From: Acidimicrobiaceae bacterium
GTDB lineage: Bacteria > Actinomycetota > Acidimicrobiia > Acidimicrobiales > RAAP-2
NCBI GenBank assembly: GCA_003169675.1
Contig: PNAT01000038.1
Location: forward strand, 12,023-48,148
DNA length: 36,126 nt
Reading direction: 5' to 3'
In this document: piece by piece, positions 1 to 8,619 of the stretch
Layout of the letters: every line of letters starts with the position of its first letter
Position numbering within the stretch: the stretch's first letter is position 1
Notes under the pieces: model-generated
Databases searched by the model: none
What the model was told of the DNA's origin: nothing
The model's input: the letters and a program-made list of their open reading frames with translations, nothing else
Made by a program: the position numbers and the translations under genes

Positions 1-269
1 TCGCCGATCCCGGTCAGGATGCCTCGGGCTGCAATGGCCAGGGCGATCACCACCAGCTCCGGGCGCACGGTCGCCAGCGGGGCGTGGTGCAGGAGGGAGC
101 GATCAACCGCCCGGGCCAGGGCGACGGCCTGGGCGACGATGGCGCACGCACTGAGCGCGCCGATGGCCAGCGCGACACCAACCGCCCGACGCATTCCCGG
201 GACCCGAGCCGCCAATTCGGGCCGCATGAGCCGGGGACGGGCCGTGCGACGGGGACGGGAGGGGCTCAC
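1..269 (-). CDS. CydD-like thiol-reductant ABC exporter, N-terminal fragment (cut by window edge)
   Basis: Only about the first 89 codons lie in the window. The protein has a basic N-terminus, then a hydrophobic helix (VALAIGALSACAIVAQAV), then a short loop and the start of a second helix (VIALAIAARGILTG). This order, with the helix ending in AQAVALARAV and a later hydrophobic stretch containing AAR, resembles the first two membrane helices of CydD, half of the CydDC exporter of glutathione/cysteine needed for cytochrome bd assembly. The ATPase domain would lie beyond the left edge, so the call is tentative. The GTG start at 269 overlaps the TGA of the thiolase-like gene (GTGA), implying translational coupling; an in-frame ATG at 227 is the alternative. 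Another type of ABC exporter with an N-terminal membrane domain cannot be excluded. Confidence 0.55.
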   Translation of the reverse strand, partial: MSPSRPRRTARPRLMRPELAARVPGMRRAVGVALAIGALSACAIVAQAVALARAVDRSLLHHAPLATVRPELVVIALAIAARGILTGIG

Positions 270-1735
270 AGTTCGAATGTCGTGCTCGCAAGATGGACGC
301 GCCGCCCGATCAGGCCCTCGGAGATGGCGAGGCGGGCGGTCGCTTCATCTTCACAGGTGGCGGCCGTGCGCTCCCCATTGGCCAGGTCGGCCACGATGGC
401 CGATCGCACGGGCCGCAGCGGGTCTTCGGGTGCGTAGGTCACCGTGAACGAAGCGACGGTGGCCGGTCCACCGGTGGGCTGAGCCGCCGCCAGCGGGAGG
501 ACGGCCGTCTCGGCCACGGCCTCGGGAGCCAGGTCGGCCAGCAGGGGACCACGGGATCGGGTTGGTGGGGTGCACGACCAGACGGCCAGTCCGGGTTTCG
601 ACAGCATGCCCGACACCGTGGTCACCAGGCCGAGCTCGCCCGGCTCCTCACGGAGGCGGTGCGCCAAGGCCACGCTGGACTGGAGCACGTAGTTGTTGAA
701 CGGCCCCCCGGCGAAGGTCATGCCACCGGTCAGCGTGGGCGTGCCGTCAGGGTCCAGTCCGAGCTCCCGCTGCTGCACCCGGACGGCAGCGGGGAAGCAC
801 GAGTAGACCTCGGCCAGGGCGAGGTCAGACAGGGGCATGCCGAGGTGACGGACCGCGGCGCGACCCAGGGTCGCCATGGCAGGCCAACGGTGCAGATCGC
901 GCCGAGCGGACAACGTGATCGCCGCCGACGAGTGGAGTGCCACCCGGGGGAAGATCCATCGATCCTTCCGCACACCGGCAGCTTCGGCGCGCCCGGCCGA
1001 GCAGAAGAGAAGCGCGGCGGCCTGGTCGACCGTCCATTGGCTGGCGTGCCACCGGTTGTAGGGAAAGGCCAGGGGACGGTTCCCGGGCCCCGGCTGGGCG
1101 ATCTCCGGCGCGCTCCTCGGTTCGGCGAACGCGGCGAGCGGGTTACCCCGGGCCACCGTGTTGAAGCGGGCCCAGAGCCCGGAGACCTCGGACTGTTGCT
1201 GGGCTTGGGTCAGCCCCACGTGCGCGCCGAGCGCGTTCTCTATGAGGGCGTACTGCTGCACGGGCGGGATGACGATCCCGGCTGCCATCTCGACCGGGGC
1301 CACGAAATCGGGCGGTCGGATGACGGTGTGGTCGGGTGGCGAGGACTCCTCGTCGACCTCGACGCCGCCGCTGCGGGCGAAAGCCCTGGCCTCGCCTCCC
1401 ACCACCAGCACGATGTCGCACTGGCCGCCGGCGATGGCCGCCAGCGCCTCGTTGATCATTTCCTGCTGGGAGACCCCGATCTCGCACAGCACCGTGCGCG
1501 CGCTTGGCGCCCCGACCTTGCGGGCCACCGTCCGCCCCGGGTCGGTGAGCGACCAGGTTCCCTGGGGCACGACGACACGGTCGACGCCGGAAAGGAGTCC
1601 GGGAGCGCCGGTGTCGCGGGCCGCCTCCAGCGAGGCCCGGACCATCAGATCCACCGCCGGCGCAGCATCGGACACGGCGCCCACGCCGATCACGACGGGG
1701 GTTGCATGAGCAGGGCGGCGGCTGGGTTGGGACAC
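266..1735 (-). CDS. thiolase-like acyltransferase with C-terminal OB-fold-type extension
   Basis: A 489-residue protein related to acetyl-CoA acetyltransferases of the thiolase superfamily, closest in feel to the actinobacterial thiolase-like proteins (TLP). Thiolase landmarks are the N-terminal VVIGVGAVSD strand, EVYSCFP (Cys near residue 313) and GGMTFAGGPFNNY near 335, where classical thiolases have a GGHP-type loop. The usual nucleophilic Cys near residue 90 is not evident: the segment reads CEIGVSQQEM. Thiolytic activity is therefore doubtful. The last ~85 residues (from about TVASFTVTYAPED) resemble the extra C-terminal domain of TLP1-type proteins. The start is GTG at 1735. The divergent hydrolase begins only 24 bp away, so the two promoters must overlap the coding starts or be shared. 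A role in acyl-CoA metabolism is inferred from family only. Confidence 0.75.
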   Translation of the reverse strand: MSQPSRRPAHATPVVIGVGAVSDAAPAVDLMVRASLEAARDTGAPGLLSGVDRVVVPQGTWSLTDPGRTVARKVGAPSARTVLCEIGVSQQEMINEALAAIAGGQCDIVLVVGGEARAFARSGGVEVDEESSPPDHTVIRPPDFVAPVEMAAGIVIPPVQQYALIENALGAHVGLTQAQQQSEVSGLWARFNTVARGNPLAAFAEPRSAPEIAQPGPGNRPLAFPYNRWHASQWTVDQAAALLFCSAGRAEAAGVRKDRWIFPRVALHSSAAITLSARRDLHRWPAMATLGRAAVRHLGMPLSDLALAEVYSCFPAAVRVQQRELGLDPDGTPTLTGGMTFAGGPFNNYVLQSSVALAHRLREEPGELGLVTTVSGMLSKPGLAVWSCTPPTRSRGPLLADLAPEAVAETAVLPLAAAQPTGGPATVASFTVTYAPEDPLRPVRSAIVADLANGERTAATCEDEATARLAISEGLIGRRVHLASTTFEL

Positions 1736-1759
1736 GATGGCCGATGCTACGGTCCGCCA

Positions 1760-2602
1760 ATGGCGAAGAGCGATGTCAGCAGTTGGACGGAAGCCCTCGA
1801 GGGGTTCACCAAGGAGTCATTCGAGGCGGACGGCAAGCGCCGTGACGTCTACCGCGCCGGCAGCGGCCCCGCAGTGATCGTCATCAGCGAAATACCCGGA
1901 ATCACCCCGCTGGTGGCCGAATTCGGGCGCAAGGTGGCGGCCGCCGGGTGCACTGCGGTCATGCCCAGCCTGTTCGGCGACCCGGGCCGGCCTCCTTCAG
2001 GCGCCTATCTGTTCAAGTCCATCGGGCCGGCCTGCGTCTCGCGGGAGTTCACCAGCTTCGCCCTCAAGAAGACGAGCCCCATCACGGTCTGGCTGCGCAA
2101 GCTGGCGGCGTCCGAGCACGAGCGGTGCGGCGGTCCCGGGGTCGGTGTGGTGGGCATGTGCTTCACCGGCGGCTTCGCCCTGGCCATGATGGTGGACGAC
2201 ATCGTGCTGGCCCCCGTGCTGAGCCAGCCCTCGCTCCCGTTCCCCCTCACCAAGAAGTACAAGGCCGACGTCGGGATCTCCGACGAAGATCTCGCCCGGG
2301 TGAAGGAGCGGGCCGCCGAGGGGACCTGCCTACTCGGCTTGCGCTTCTCCAATGATCCGTTCTGCTTCGAAGAGCGCTTTGCCACCTTGAAGCGTGAACT
2401 TGGTGACGCCTTCATCGCCGTTGAGATCGACTCGGCACCCGGGAATCCGCACGGACACCCGAAGAACGCGCACTCCGTGCTGACCGAGCACCTCCAGGAC
2501 CGCGAGGGCACGCCGACACGGGGCGCCCTGGATCAGACACTCACCTTCTTCCGCGAGAAGCTGGGCGTGGGATCGGGACCGGGGCCACACCCGGGGGAGT
2601 AG
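1760..2602 (+). CDS. dienelactone hydrolase family protein
   Basis: A 280-residue alpha/beta hydrolase of the dienelactone hydrolase family, which hydrolyses cyclic or activated esters in the cytoplasm. The nucleophile elbow GMCFTGG places a Cys at 134, typical of DLH (Cys rather than Ser). SEIPG (Glu44) matches the conserved Glu of the family, FSNDPF supplies the acid Asp (about 199), and NPHGHPK (about 229-235) carries the candidate catalytic His. Length is slightly above the usual 230-250 because of an insertion between 50 and 110. The start is the ATG at 1760, the first in frame after the divergent thiolase start. It converges with permease 1, leaving only 10 bp between stops, so no long terminator fits. 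The substrate cannot be told. Confidence 0.85.
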   Translation: MAKSDVSSWTEALEGFTKESFEADGKRRDVYRAGSGPAVIVISEIPGITPLVAEFGRKVAAAGCTAVMPSLFGDPGRPPSGAYLFKSIGPACVSREFTSFALKKTSPITVWLRKLAASEHERCGGPGVGVVGMCFTGGFALAMMVDDIVLAPVLSQPSLPFPLTKKYKADVGISDEDLARVKERAAEGTCLLGLRFSNDPFCFEERFATLKRELGDAFIAVEIDSAPGNPHGHPKNAHSVLTEHLQDREGTPTRGALDQTLTFFREKLGVGSGPGPHPGE

Positions 2603-2612
2603 GCCCTCCGGC

Positions 2613-5105
2613 TCACTCGCTCTGCAATAGCTGCGCGGTCGGTGTGCTGGCGGCGATTCGACCGGGCACAGCGGCCACCAGATTGGCCACGACGATGGCC
2701 GCCAGCCCAATGATGAGTATCGAAGACCCGGGAGTAGTGGGATCGGGAACGGCGCTAATCGAGTGGGCGAAAAGGTCCCAAAGTGTCCGACCGAGAGCGA
2801 TGCCCAGCGGTATGCCGATGACGCAGCCGAGACCGACGGCGACACTGGCCTGCCAGGCGATGGTGGACGCCAGTTGGCGTCTGGTGAATCCAAGGACTTT
2901 GAAGAGAGCCAAGTCTCGGCGGCGCCGCCTTACCGAGGTGATTAACGTCAGTGCGAGTGCGACGACCGCACCTGCGGCGAGCGCGGTGCCCAACAACGTG
3001 GGCGTCGTCCCCAGAGTGCGGTAGTTAAGAATCTCTGCCGGCCTCTGCACCGGAAGAATGGATCCACCGTCGCCTTGCACCTGAGGGAGTTTTCTGACGA
3101 TTGATTGCAACGACTCCAGTCCCAACTTGGGGCTCGAATTCTTCTTGAGGCGGACGAAAATGGCGTTGGGGCCGGCAATCGGAACGTCGAAGACATTCCT
3201 CGCCCCCGGGGAGATGAGCTTGTACGACAAGAGAGCCCCTTCCCCCATTTCGAGATGTGACGAACCGACAGAACCGATCGCCGGCATCGTTGCCGTTCCC
3301 ACAATTTTGAGTGTCGTGAGCGAAAAGCCTGGACCACCGACAGTGACCTTGTCGCCGACGTGTTTGTGGAGCTCGGCCAGCGTCGCCGCTCCGAGGACGA
3401 CCTGATTGGAACTGTCGAAGGCGTGCCCCGACAACAGGGGTGGGCCAACCGACGCTCCGGGAGTGCCCCCCATCACCGGCAGGTTCACTCCGTCGATCGT
3501 CAGGGTCGAGAAGTAGACGCCGGTCCAACCTTCGACGAGAGGGTCCGCATTGAGAAGGGTGGCCACCTGGGTACCGGGAATGTCGCCCAGCCCGCCACCC
3601 CCGTCAATGTCGTAGTTCCAGTTCCAGCCATAGAGAGCCGGGTGAGAGACCAACGTGCTCATGCTCGAGCCAAAGGTGATCGTGCCGACGACGACGACCA
3701 TGGCAACTATTGCACCGAGGACGGCCGAACGTACCGGTACCGCATTACGGCCCACTCCAGGCTCAACCGCGAAACTGATCCCGGTGACCGCCGCCGGGGG
3801 CAAGCCCGCCGCAGTGGCCACGTGAGGGATACGTGACCCTCGTCTTCGTTCGGGCCTGGCCACGACGCGATGGGGCGCTGACCCATACGCCACGGCCACA
3901 GCCAGCGTTCCGAGGGTGAAGGCCAGGATCGCCGTCCCGAGGCCGACGATCTCCCAGTCCACGCGCAGGGCAGGCGGCAAATAGTCTCCGATGGGGCCGA
4001 AGGGAGCGAGCGGCGACAAACCGATGGCCACGAGACCGGCCAGCAACGAGCCGGCTGCCACCGCGCTCAGAATGCCTATGAGCCCGTCGCTCACGGTCAT
4101 GGCCGGATCGGCCCCAAGTGCGCGCATCACCTCGAGTTCGTCGCTTCTGTACCGGATCCGGCGAGCGATCACCTGTCCCGCGATCAGGACAGCGGCCAAG
4201 GCGGAGATCCCCCCAAAGACGCCTAAGGCGATGGACTCGGGCCGCAGCGTGCGCTGAGACCGCGCCACGACATCAGATGCCTGGAGGAATTGGAACGGAA
4301 GGCCCTTGGGGAGAATTTGGCGAATCTCTGACTCGACGGCCGACTGGTAACGGCTCCCACCATTGAGCGTGAGCTCACTCAGCATGTCGTTGGTGCAGCA
4401 CTTCAGGAGCATGCGGGTGAAGGCCGGCGTAAAAAACATGATTTGCGTGTTGCCTGCCTCGTCCTGGTCCTGGAACAGACGTGTCGCCTGGAACGCACCG
4501 ACGCCGACCAGCGTCGCTCGCATCTGCTGACTGCGAGGTACCTTGAATGTCGCAGATGAAGCATCGGTGTTGCTCGCCCAACCGATGGTGACGGTCTCTC
4601 CGACGTGGTACCCGTATGCCCGAGCCGTGGCGGAGTCGAGGACAAATTCATTGGGGCTCTTCGGATTGGGCATGCGGCCCTCGGTGACGGTGATGCGGTC
4701 GATGTCGAAACCCAGTCCGTCCACACCGCCATTTGGCGCGATACTTCCTGCGATAAAGAGCGGCTCATTGTTCTTCCCCACCGGGCCGGCATATATCCCA
4801 ACTTGGGACTCCACTTTGTGGACGTGGGGGAGGCGGGCAATCTTGCGGAGGAGGGCTGGGTTGTATCCCGCGTTCAGGCCGATGGCGGGGTTGTAGAACC
4901 CATCGAGAACAGCGAGATCGGGAGTGTTGCTGCGCTCAGCAAAGTCGACGAAGGATGACTCCGTGCTGCGGGCGGCCGCAATGGCACCGATGGAGAGACC
5001 GCCGACCAATCCGGTGAGGAGCACCAAGGACAGCAGTCCCGACCACTGGCTCCTAAATGTCACCCGAAAGCGGTACCACGCCACCGCAGGCCATGATCTC
5101 TTCAT
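2613..5105 (-). CDS. double-FtsX (MacB-type) ABC transporter permease, paralogue 1
   Basis: An 830-residue membrane protein made of two FtsX-like halves. TM1 lies near 20-45, followed by a large extracellular domain to ~290, three helices (~292-410), TM5 (~455-480), a second extracellular domain to ~690, and three C-terminal helices, a 1+3+1+3 plan. Both halves match FtsX/MacB permeases, which work mechanically on extracytoplasmic substrates rather than through a classical channel. The family fingerprint includes VPVRSAVLGA, LYGWNWNYDIDG and QRPAEILNYR, shared with the permeases at 10699, 15476 and 20039. A vicinal Cys pair (236-237) lies in the first extracellular domain. It is the last gene of the minus operon, 7 bp after the oxidoreductase, and has no ATPase of its own nearby; the ATPase at 10001 is the likely partner. 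Substrate unknown. Confidence 0.9.
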   Translation of the reverse strand: MKRSWPAVAWYRFRVTFRSQWSGLLSLVLLTGLVGGLSIGAIAAARSTESSFVDFAERSNTPDLAVLDGFYNPAIGLNAGYNPALLRKIARLPHVHKVESQVGIYAGPVGKNNEPLFIAGSIAPNGGVDGLGFDIDRITVTEGRMPNPKSPNEFVLDSATARAYGYHVGETVTIGWASNTDASSATFKVPRSQQMRATLVGVGAFQATRLFQDQDEAGNTQIMFFTPAFTRMLLKCCTNDMLSELTLNGGSRYQSAVESEIRQILPKGLPFQFLQASDVVARSQRTLRPESIALGVFGGISALAAVLIAGQVIARRIRYRSDELEVMRALGADPAMTVSDGLIGILSAVAAGSLLAGLVAIGLSPLAPFGPIGDYLPPALRVDWEIVGLGTAILAFTLGTLAVAVAYGSAPHRVVARPERRRGSRIPHVATAAGLPPAAVTGISFAVEPGVGRNAVPVRSAVLGAIVAMVVVVGTITFGSSMSTLVSHPALYGWNWNYDIDGGGGLGDIPGTQVATLLNADPLVEGWTGVYFSTLTIDGVNLPVMGGTPGASVGPPLLSGHAFDSSNQVVLGAATLAELHKHVGDKVTVGGPGFSLTTLKIVGTATMPAIGSVGSSHLEMGEGALLSYKLISPGARNVFDVPIAGPNAIFVRLKKNSSPKLGLESLQSIVRKLPQVQGDGGSILPVQRPAEILNYRTLGTTPTLLGTALAAGAVVALALTLITSVRRRRRDLALFKVLGFTRRQLASTIAWQASVAVGLGCVIGIPLGIALGRTLWDLFAHSISAVPDPTTPGSSILIIGLAAIVVANLVAAVPGRIAASTPTAQLLQSE

Positions 5106-5112
5106 TCGCTCA

Positions 5113-6570
5113 TCACCCGACCACCGATGGCGCGATCGGGTCCTTCAGCGGCCGGCCGAGGTCGTGCAACACGGTGCGCGCCGCGCCGTCACCGCACATG
5201 CCGTGGACCCCCCCGCCCGGAGGTGTAGAGCCTGAACAGAGGTACACACCCTTGAGGCCGGTCCGGTAGGGATTCCACCGCGCCGTGGGCCGGAAGACCG
5301 TCTGGCGAAGTGTTGCGGCGCCGGCGTTGATGTCACCGCCGACGTAGCTGGGATTGTGTGCTTCGGCACGAACCGCGGTTACCGTTGCCTGGCCCACGAT
5401 GAGATCGCGGAAGCCCGGAGCAAAGCGCTCGATTTGCGCCTCCATCCGCTCCCGCATGTCCACGTCCGAGCCGTTGGGCACGTGGCAGTAGGCCCACAGC
5501 GTGTGCTTCCCTTCAGGTGCCCGGGTCCGGTCAATCACGCACGGTTGGGTGACCAGGCAATAGGGCTTCTCGGTGTGTCGGCCGGCATTGACGTCCGCCT
5601 CGCTGCGCGCCACGTCGTCGAGTTCCCCACAGACGTGGACGGTCACGGCCTGGCGACATAGGGGCGATTGCCAGGGTACGGGCCCACTGAGCGCCCAGTC
5701 GACCTTGCAGATGCCGGGTCCGTAGCGGAAACGCTCCAGCGCTCGGCGGTAGCGGCCCGGTAGGCGCTCCCCGGCCAGAGCAATCAGTTGGCGAGGGGTC
5801 ATATCGAGGACCACTGCCCGAGCCGGAGGTAACTCGTTGAGGCTCCGCACCCAGTGTCCGGTGACGACCTGACCATCTCGTGCCTCGAGCTCAGAGACCA
5901 AGGCGGTGATGACGCCCGCACTACCGCCCTCGACGATGGGCCAACCGACCGAATGCGCCAGCATGGTGAACAGGCGCGCGAATGCGCCCGTGAGAGGTGA
6001 ACTGAGGGGTAGCATGGAGTGAGCGGCCGCTCCCGCAATGAGCGCCTGACCCTCGCAGGTGCTGAACCGACCGGCGAGACGCTCTGCCGAGCGCAGACCT
6101 TTGAGTCCGAACTTGGCCGTGACCAACGGACTACTTGGAATGGACCGGAGCGGAGCCAGGAAGTTGGGCAGGATCCGGTCGGCCTCGTCGACCAATTGGG
6201 AGAAGAGGTGCCGGTAGATGGAGGCATCCGGACCCAGGCTCAATGCGGTCTCCTCGACACTTCGCACGACGATGGCGGCCCGCCCCCCATCAAGCGGGTG
6301 GGCGAAGGAGACCTCCGGTGTGAGGAGATTCACTCCGGCGCCAGAGAGGTCGAAGCCCTGGAAGAACGGTGAGGCGACCAGGAGCGGATGCACGGCGGAG
6401 CAGACGTCATGGTGGAAACCGGGCAGGGTCAACTCTTGGGTGCGGCATCCTCCACCCGGGGTTTCGGCGCCCTCGTAGACATCGACCACCAACCCGGCGC
6501 GAGCCATGATGACGGCCGCCGCCAAGCCGTTGGGACCGGATCCCACGACGACGGCGTCGATCTTCCTCAC
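5113..6570 (-). CDS. FAD-dependent oxidoreductase, phytoene desaturase/PYROXD2-like
   Basis: A 485-residue flavoprotein. The N-terminal Rossmann motif VVVGSGPNGLAAA (residues ~7-19), an acidic residue ending strand two (VYEGAE) and GGGCRT form the FAD-binding site of the amine-oxidase/phytoene-desaturase superfamily. The C-terminal GVYLCSGSTPPGGGVHGMCG is the usual second FAD contact. These enzymes desaturate or saturate isoprenoid or fatty chains; the large actinobacterial group with this fingerprint has no fixed substrate. Start is GTG at 6570, 7 bp after the MBL-gene stop, and the stop lies 7 bp before permease 1, so it is co-transcribed with a signalling protein and a transporter. No other carotenoid gene is in the window, so carotenoid synthesis is unlikely; acting on a lipid handled by the permeases is a guess. 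Confidence 0.85.
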   Translation of the reverse strand: MRKIDAVVVGSGPNGLAAAVIMARAGLVVDVYEGAETPGGGCRTQELTLPGFHHDVCSAVHPLLVASPFFQGFDLSGAGVNLLTPEVSFAHPLDGGRAAIVVRSVEETALSLGPDASIYRHLFSQLVDEADRILPNFLAPLRSIPSSPLVTAKFGLKGLRSAERLAGRFSTCEGQALIAGAAAHSMLPLSSPLTGAFARLFTMLAHSVGWPIVEGGSAGVITALVSELEARDGQVVTGHWVRSLNELPPARAVVLDMTPRQLIALAGERLPGRYRRALERFRYGPGICKVDWALSGPVPWQSPLCRQAVTVHVCGELDDVARSEADVNAGRHTEKPYCLVTQPCVIDRTRAPEGKHTLWAYCHVPNGSDVDMRERMEAQIERFAPGFRDLIVGQATVTAVRAEAHNPSYVGGDINAGAATLRQTVFRPTARWNPYRTGLKGVYLCSGSTPPGGGVHGMCGDGAARTVLHDLGRPLKDPIAPSVVG

Positions 6571-6577
6571 GGAGCGG

Positions 6578-7459
6578 TCACAGGGTCAGCTCCATGCCGT
6601 CTGCTGCCCCGACAACTGCCACACCACCCGGTGAAGATGAGAACCGCTTGACGACACGGTCGATGTCGTCGTCAGTTCGATCAGGCCGATGGTGGAAGAG
6701 CAGAACCCGGCTCACTCCGGCCCGACGCCCGAGCTCCACCGCATACTCTGCCGCCGCATGGCCGAACGCGGCCTGCTGGGGAAGCTCTTCGCGGACCAGG
6801 TGGGCATCGTGAATCAGCACGTCAGCGCCGTCGGCCAACTCGAGCGCCGCTGGGTGGTATTCACCAAGGCCGTCAGGGCCGAGACCAAGTGCGGTGGGAC
6901 AATGATCGGGAAGGTAGGCCACCGTGGACCGTCCGTCACTAACCCGGTATCCGACGGTGGGGCCACCTTTGTGGGGGATCTCTCGGGCCATGACATTGAA
7001 TCCTTCGACGTCAATCCCCTGGCCGGAGAATGCACCCGGGGGGAGAGCGTCGAACGTCCAGCTTCCGCGCAGCTGGTGGGGCCGGATGGGGAAGAGGGGA
7101 GGGGACATCATTCGGGCCAGAACGGCCTCGGCCTCTTCGCCGGGCCCTTGTGGCGGCATGAACAAGGTCGTTCGGGCGTCCTCGCGGTCCCCGCTCTCGA
7201 AGAAGGGGATCCCCTGCACATGGTCCCAGTGCAGGTGGGTGAGGACAATCGTTCCCGCAAACGGTCGGTCGCCGAGCACTGTCCGGAGTCGGCGCAGTCC
7301 CGTACCGGCGTCGAGCAGGAGCGTCGGCACTGGTACGGCGGATGTGTCGAGGCCCTCATCGTGTGACAGCGCAACACAGGATGTGTGGCCTCCGTAGCGG
7401 ACGAACTCGGAGCCAGGAGCTGGAGTAGACCCGCGAGTACCGCAGAAGTGGACTCGCAC
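6578..7459 (-). CDS. MBL-fold metallohydrolase, RNase Z/class II phosphodiesterase-like
   Basis: A 293-residue metallo-beta-lactamase-fold hydrolase. The N-terminus VHFCGTRGSTPAPG with RYGGHTSC, the metal motif THLHWDH (residues 74-80), YLPDHCP, LIHDAHLV, a later conserved GH and the final LLFHHRP fit the RNase Z/cyclic-phosphodiesterase branch rather than glyoxalase II or beta-lactamases. Members hydrolyse phosphodiesters, which would suit degradation of the cyclic nucleotide presumably made by the adjacent cyclase; that assignment is inference. I chose the GTG at 7459: it lies 4 bp after the stop of the cNMP gene and begins exactly where the conserved N-terminus begins. A longer in-frame start at 7540 would overlap the upstream gene by 77 bp and add an unlike basic extension. 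It is the second gene of the minus operon. Confidence 0.85.
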   Translation of the reverse strand: MRVHFCGTRGSTPAPGSEFVRYGGHTSCVALSHDEGLDTSAVPVPTLLLDAGTGLRRLRTVLGDRPFAGTIVLTHLHWDHVQGIPFFESGDREDARTTLFMPPQGPGEEAEAVLARMMSPPLFPIRPHQLRGSWTFDALPPGAFSGQGIDVEGFNVMAREIPHKGGPTVGYRVSDGRSTVAYLPDHCPTALGLGPDGLGEYHPAALELADGADVLIHDAHLVREELPQQAAFGHAAAEYAVELGRRAGVSRVLLFHHRPDRTDDDIDRVVKRFSSSPGGVAVVGAADGMELTL

Positions 7460-7463
7460 TCGC

Positions 7464-8486
7464 TCAGTATCGCGCCTGGTCTTCCCGACGGTGTCCTTCG
7501 GAAAGCTCTTCGAGGTGAGAGCGCTCGAAGGTCTCGGCATCGATCATGGCGACCTTGCATGACGTCACGGCGACATTGGAGGAGGTGCGGGTTCCTCCCT
7601 CCAGGTGGGCTCTCTCGCCGAGAATCGCCCCGGGACCATATTCCGCCAGTCGCTCACCATCTCTCTCGACCCGAACAACACCATCGAGGACGAGCATGAC
7701 CGCCGTTCCCTGCTCTCCCTGTTCGAAGATGACAGTGCCGGCCGGAAACTTGAGAATTTTGCTCCTGTGGGCCCCCTGCATCAGCTGGAAAGAAAGTGAG
7801 TGTTCCAAGGCAGATTCGACCGCGGTCACGAGTGCCTCTGATTCTTCATCTCCCCAGGGCGTGTGACGCCCGAAGGACTTCTGGTACCAGTCCTTGAAGT
7901 CAGTGAGTCCGGACTTGTGAGAAAGGCTGCCGTTGGCGTCGTATACCCAATGACGCGGAAAGCGACTTGCTCCTGTCATTCCATGCTCGGTACGCCCATC
8001 GGAATGGATGGTGAGCGAAAGGGTCGTCCACACGAGCGGTGCCCGCCACTGGATATAGGGCTTCCGTCGTACTCGACGAGGCGCCGGGATCCCGGTGCGG
8101 CCGCCGACCGTCTGCACAAAACGCACCGACCCGTCCCCGCGCTCGGGTGGGCGTTGAATGTCGGGCAGCTGGACAGCCTGGAACTTGTGACGGAGTCCGG
8201 CCAGGCTGACCGTCGTCGATCCCATCATGCCGCCACCGGAGTAGCCACAACTGGTGATCCGTCCCGATCCGTCAACCTCGATCCAGGCTCGGAGCTCGTT
8301 GGCAAAGCGGAATCGATCTGTCTTCTGGAGCTCTACGAGGTCGATCCCTTCCGATGGTGGGGGTGCGTCGTAGTGGGTGATGCCGGCATCGAAGGCAACA
8401 CGTTGGGCACTGTCGATGGCTTCCGTGGGTATCCACGACACCGAAGTCACCAAACCTTCATATCGGGTGGAGTTTTCAGTAGGCAT
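7464..8486 (-). CDS. cyclic-nucleotide-binding protein with uncharacterised N-terminal domain
   Basis: A 340-residue protein. Residues ~235-330 form a cNMP-binding beta-roll: FPAGTVIFEQGEQGTAVMLV is the typical opening, and the phosphate-binding cassette GERAHLEGGTRTSSN keeps the ribose-contacting Glu (291) and the phosphate-contacting Arg (300), so ligand binding is likely intact. No helix-turn-helix follows; the protein ends ~25 residues later, so it is not a Crp/Fnr activator. The first ~230 residues, rich in beta-like segments, are unrecognised and lack membrane helices; they presumably carry the output. ATG 8486 is preferred; a TTG at 8516 would add ten residues. It heads the operon with the MBL, FAD and permease 1 genes and is divergent from the nucleotide cyclase, which strongly suggests enzyme and receptor of one messenger. 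Confidence 0.85.
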   Translation of the reverse strand: MPTENSTRYEGLVTSVSWIPTEAIDSAQRVAFDAGITHYDAPPPSEGIDLVELQKTDRFRFANELRAWIEVDGSGRITSCGYSGGGMMGSTTVSLAGLRHKFQAVQLPDIQRPPERGDGSVRFVQTVGGRTGIPAPRRVRRKPYIQWRAPLVWTTLSLTIHSDGRTEHGMTGASRFPRHWVYDANGSLSHKSGLTDFKDWYQKSFGRHTPWGDEESEALVTAVESALEHSLSFQLMQGAHRSKILKFPAGTVIFEQGEQGTAVMLVLDGVVRVERDGERLAEYGPGAILGERAHLEGGTRTSSNVAVTSCKVAMIDAETFERSHLEELSEGHRREDQARY

Positions 8487-8619
8487 GGGCCCAGCTTGCA
8501 CCCTTCTGCCGCCCAAGGCGAGTGTGGTGACATCCGTCGCCGGGTGTGCCTACCACCACCTACGGGTGGGGGGTCTGCCCCCTTTCCCGGGGACTCTGGA
8601 TGTGAGAGAACTACACCCA
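8487..8619. promoter_or_regulatory. divergent control region between cNMP-protein and cyclase operons
   Basis: These 133 bp must hold the promoters of both arms of the island. Visible structure: an imperfect inverted repeat GGTGAC-ATCC-GTCGCC (8526-8541); a perfect hairpin CCACC-TACG-GGTGG (8556-8569); and a second one, GGGGG-TCTG-CCCCC (8569-8582), followed by TTT. The two hairpins share one G and abut, so they may stack or compete in the cyclase leader. No convincing -35/-10 pair and no Crp-type TGTGA-N6-TCACA site was found. The ribosome-binding site of the cyclase is weak (GAGAG, about 12 nt before the ATG). Confidence 0.5.

Noticed and set aside
293-1759. Long in-frame extension upstream of the dienelactone hydrolase
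   Set aside because: It runs antisense through the thiolase-like gene and its translation is low-complexity Gly/Arg-rich; the family N-terminus begins after the ATG at 1760.
5113-6570. Carotenoid biosynthesis cluster
   Set aside because: The FAD enzyme is desaturase-like, but no phytoene synthase, geranylgeranyl synthase or cyclase gene is in the window.
8487-8619. Crp-type operator between the cNMP protein and cyclase genes
   Set aside because: No TGTGA-N6-TCACA or close variant was found, and the cNMP protein has no DNA-binding domain.
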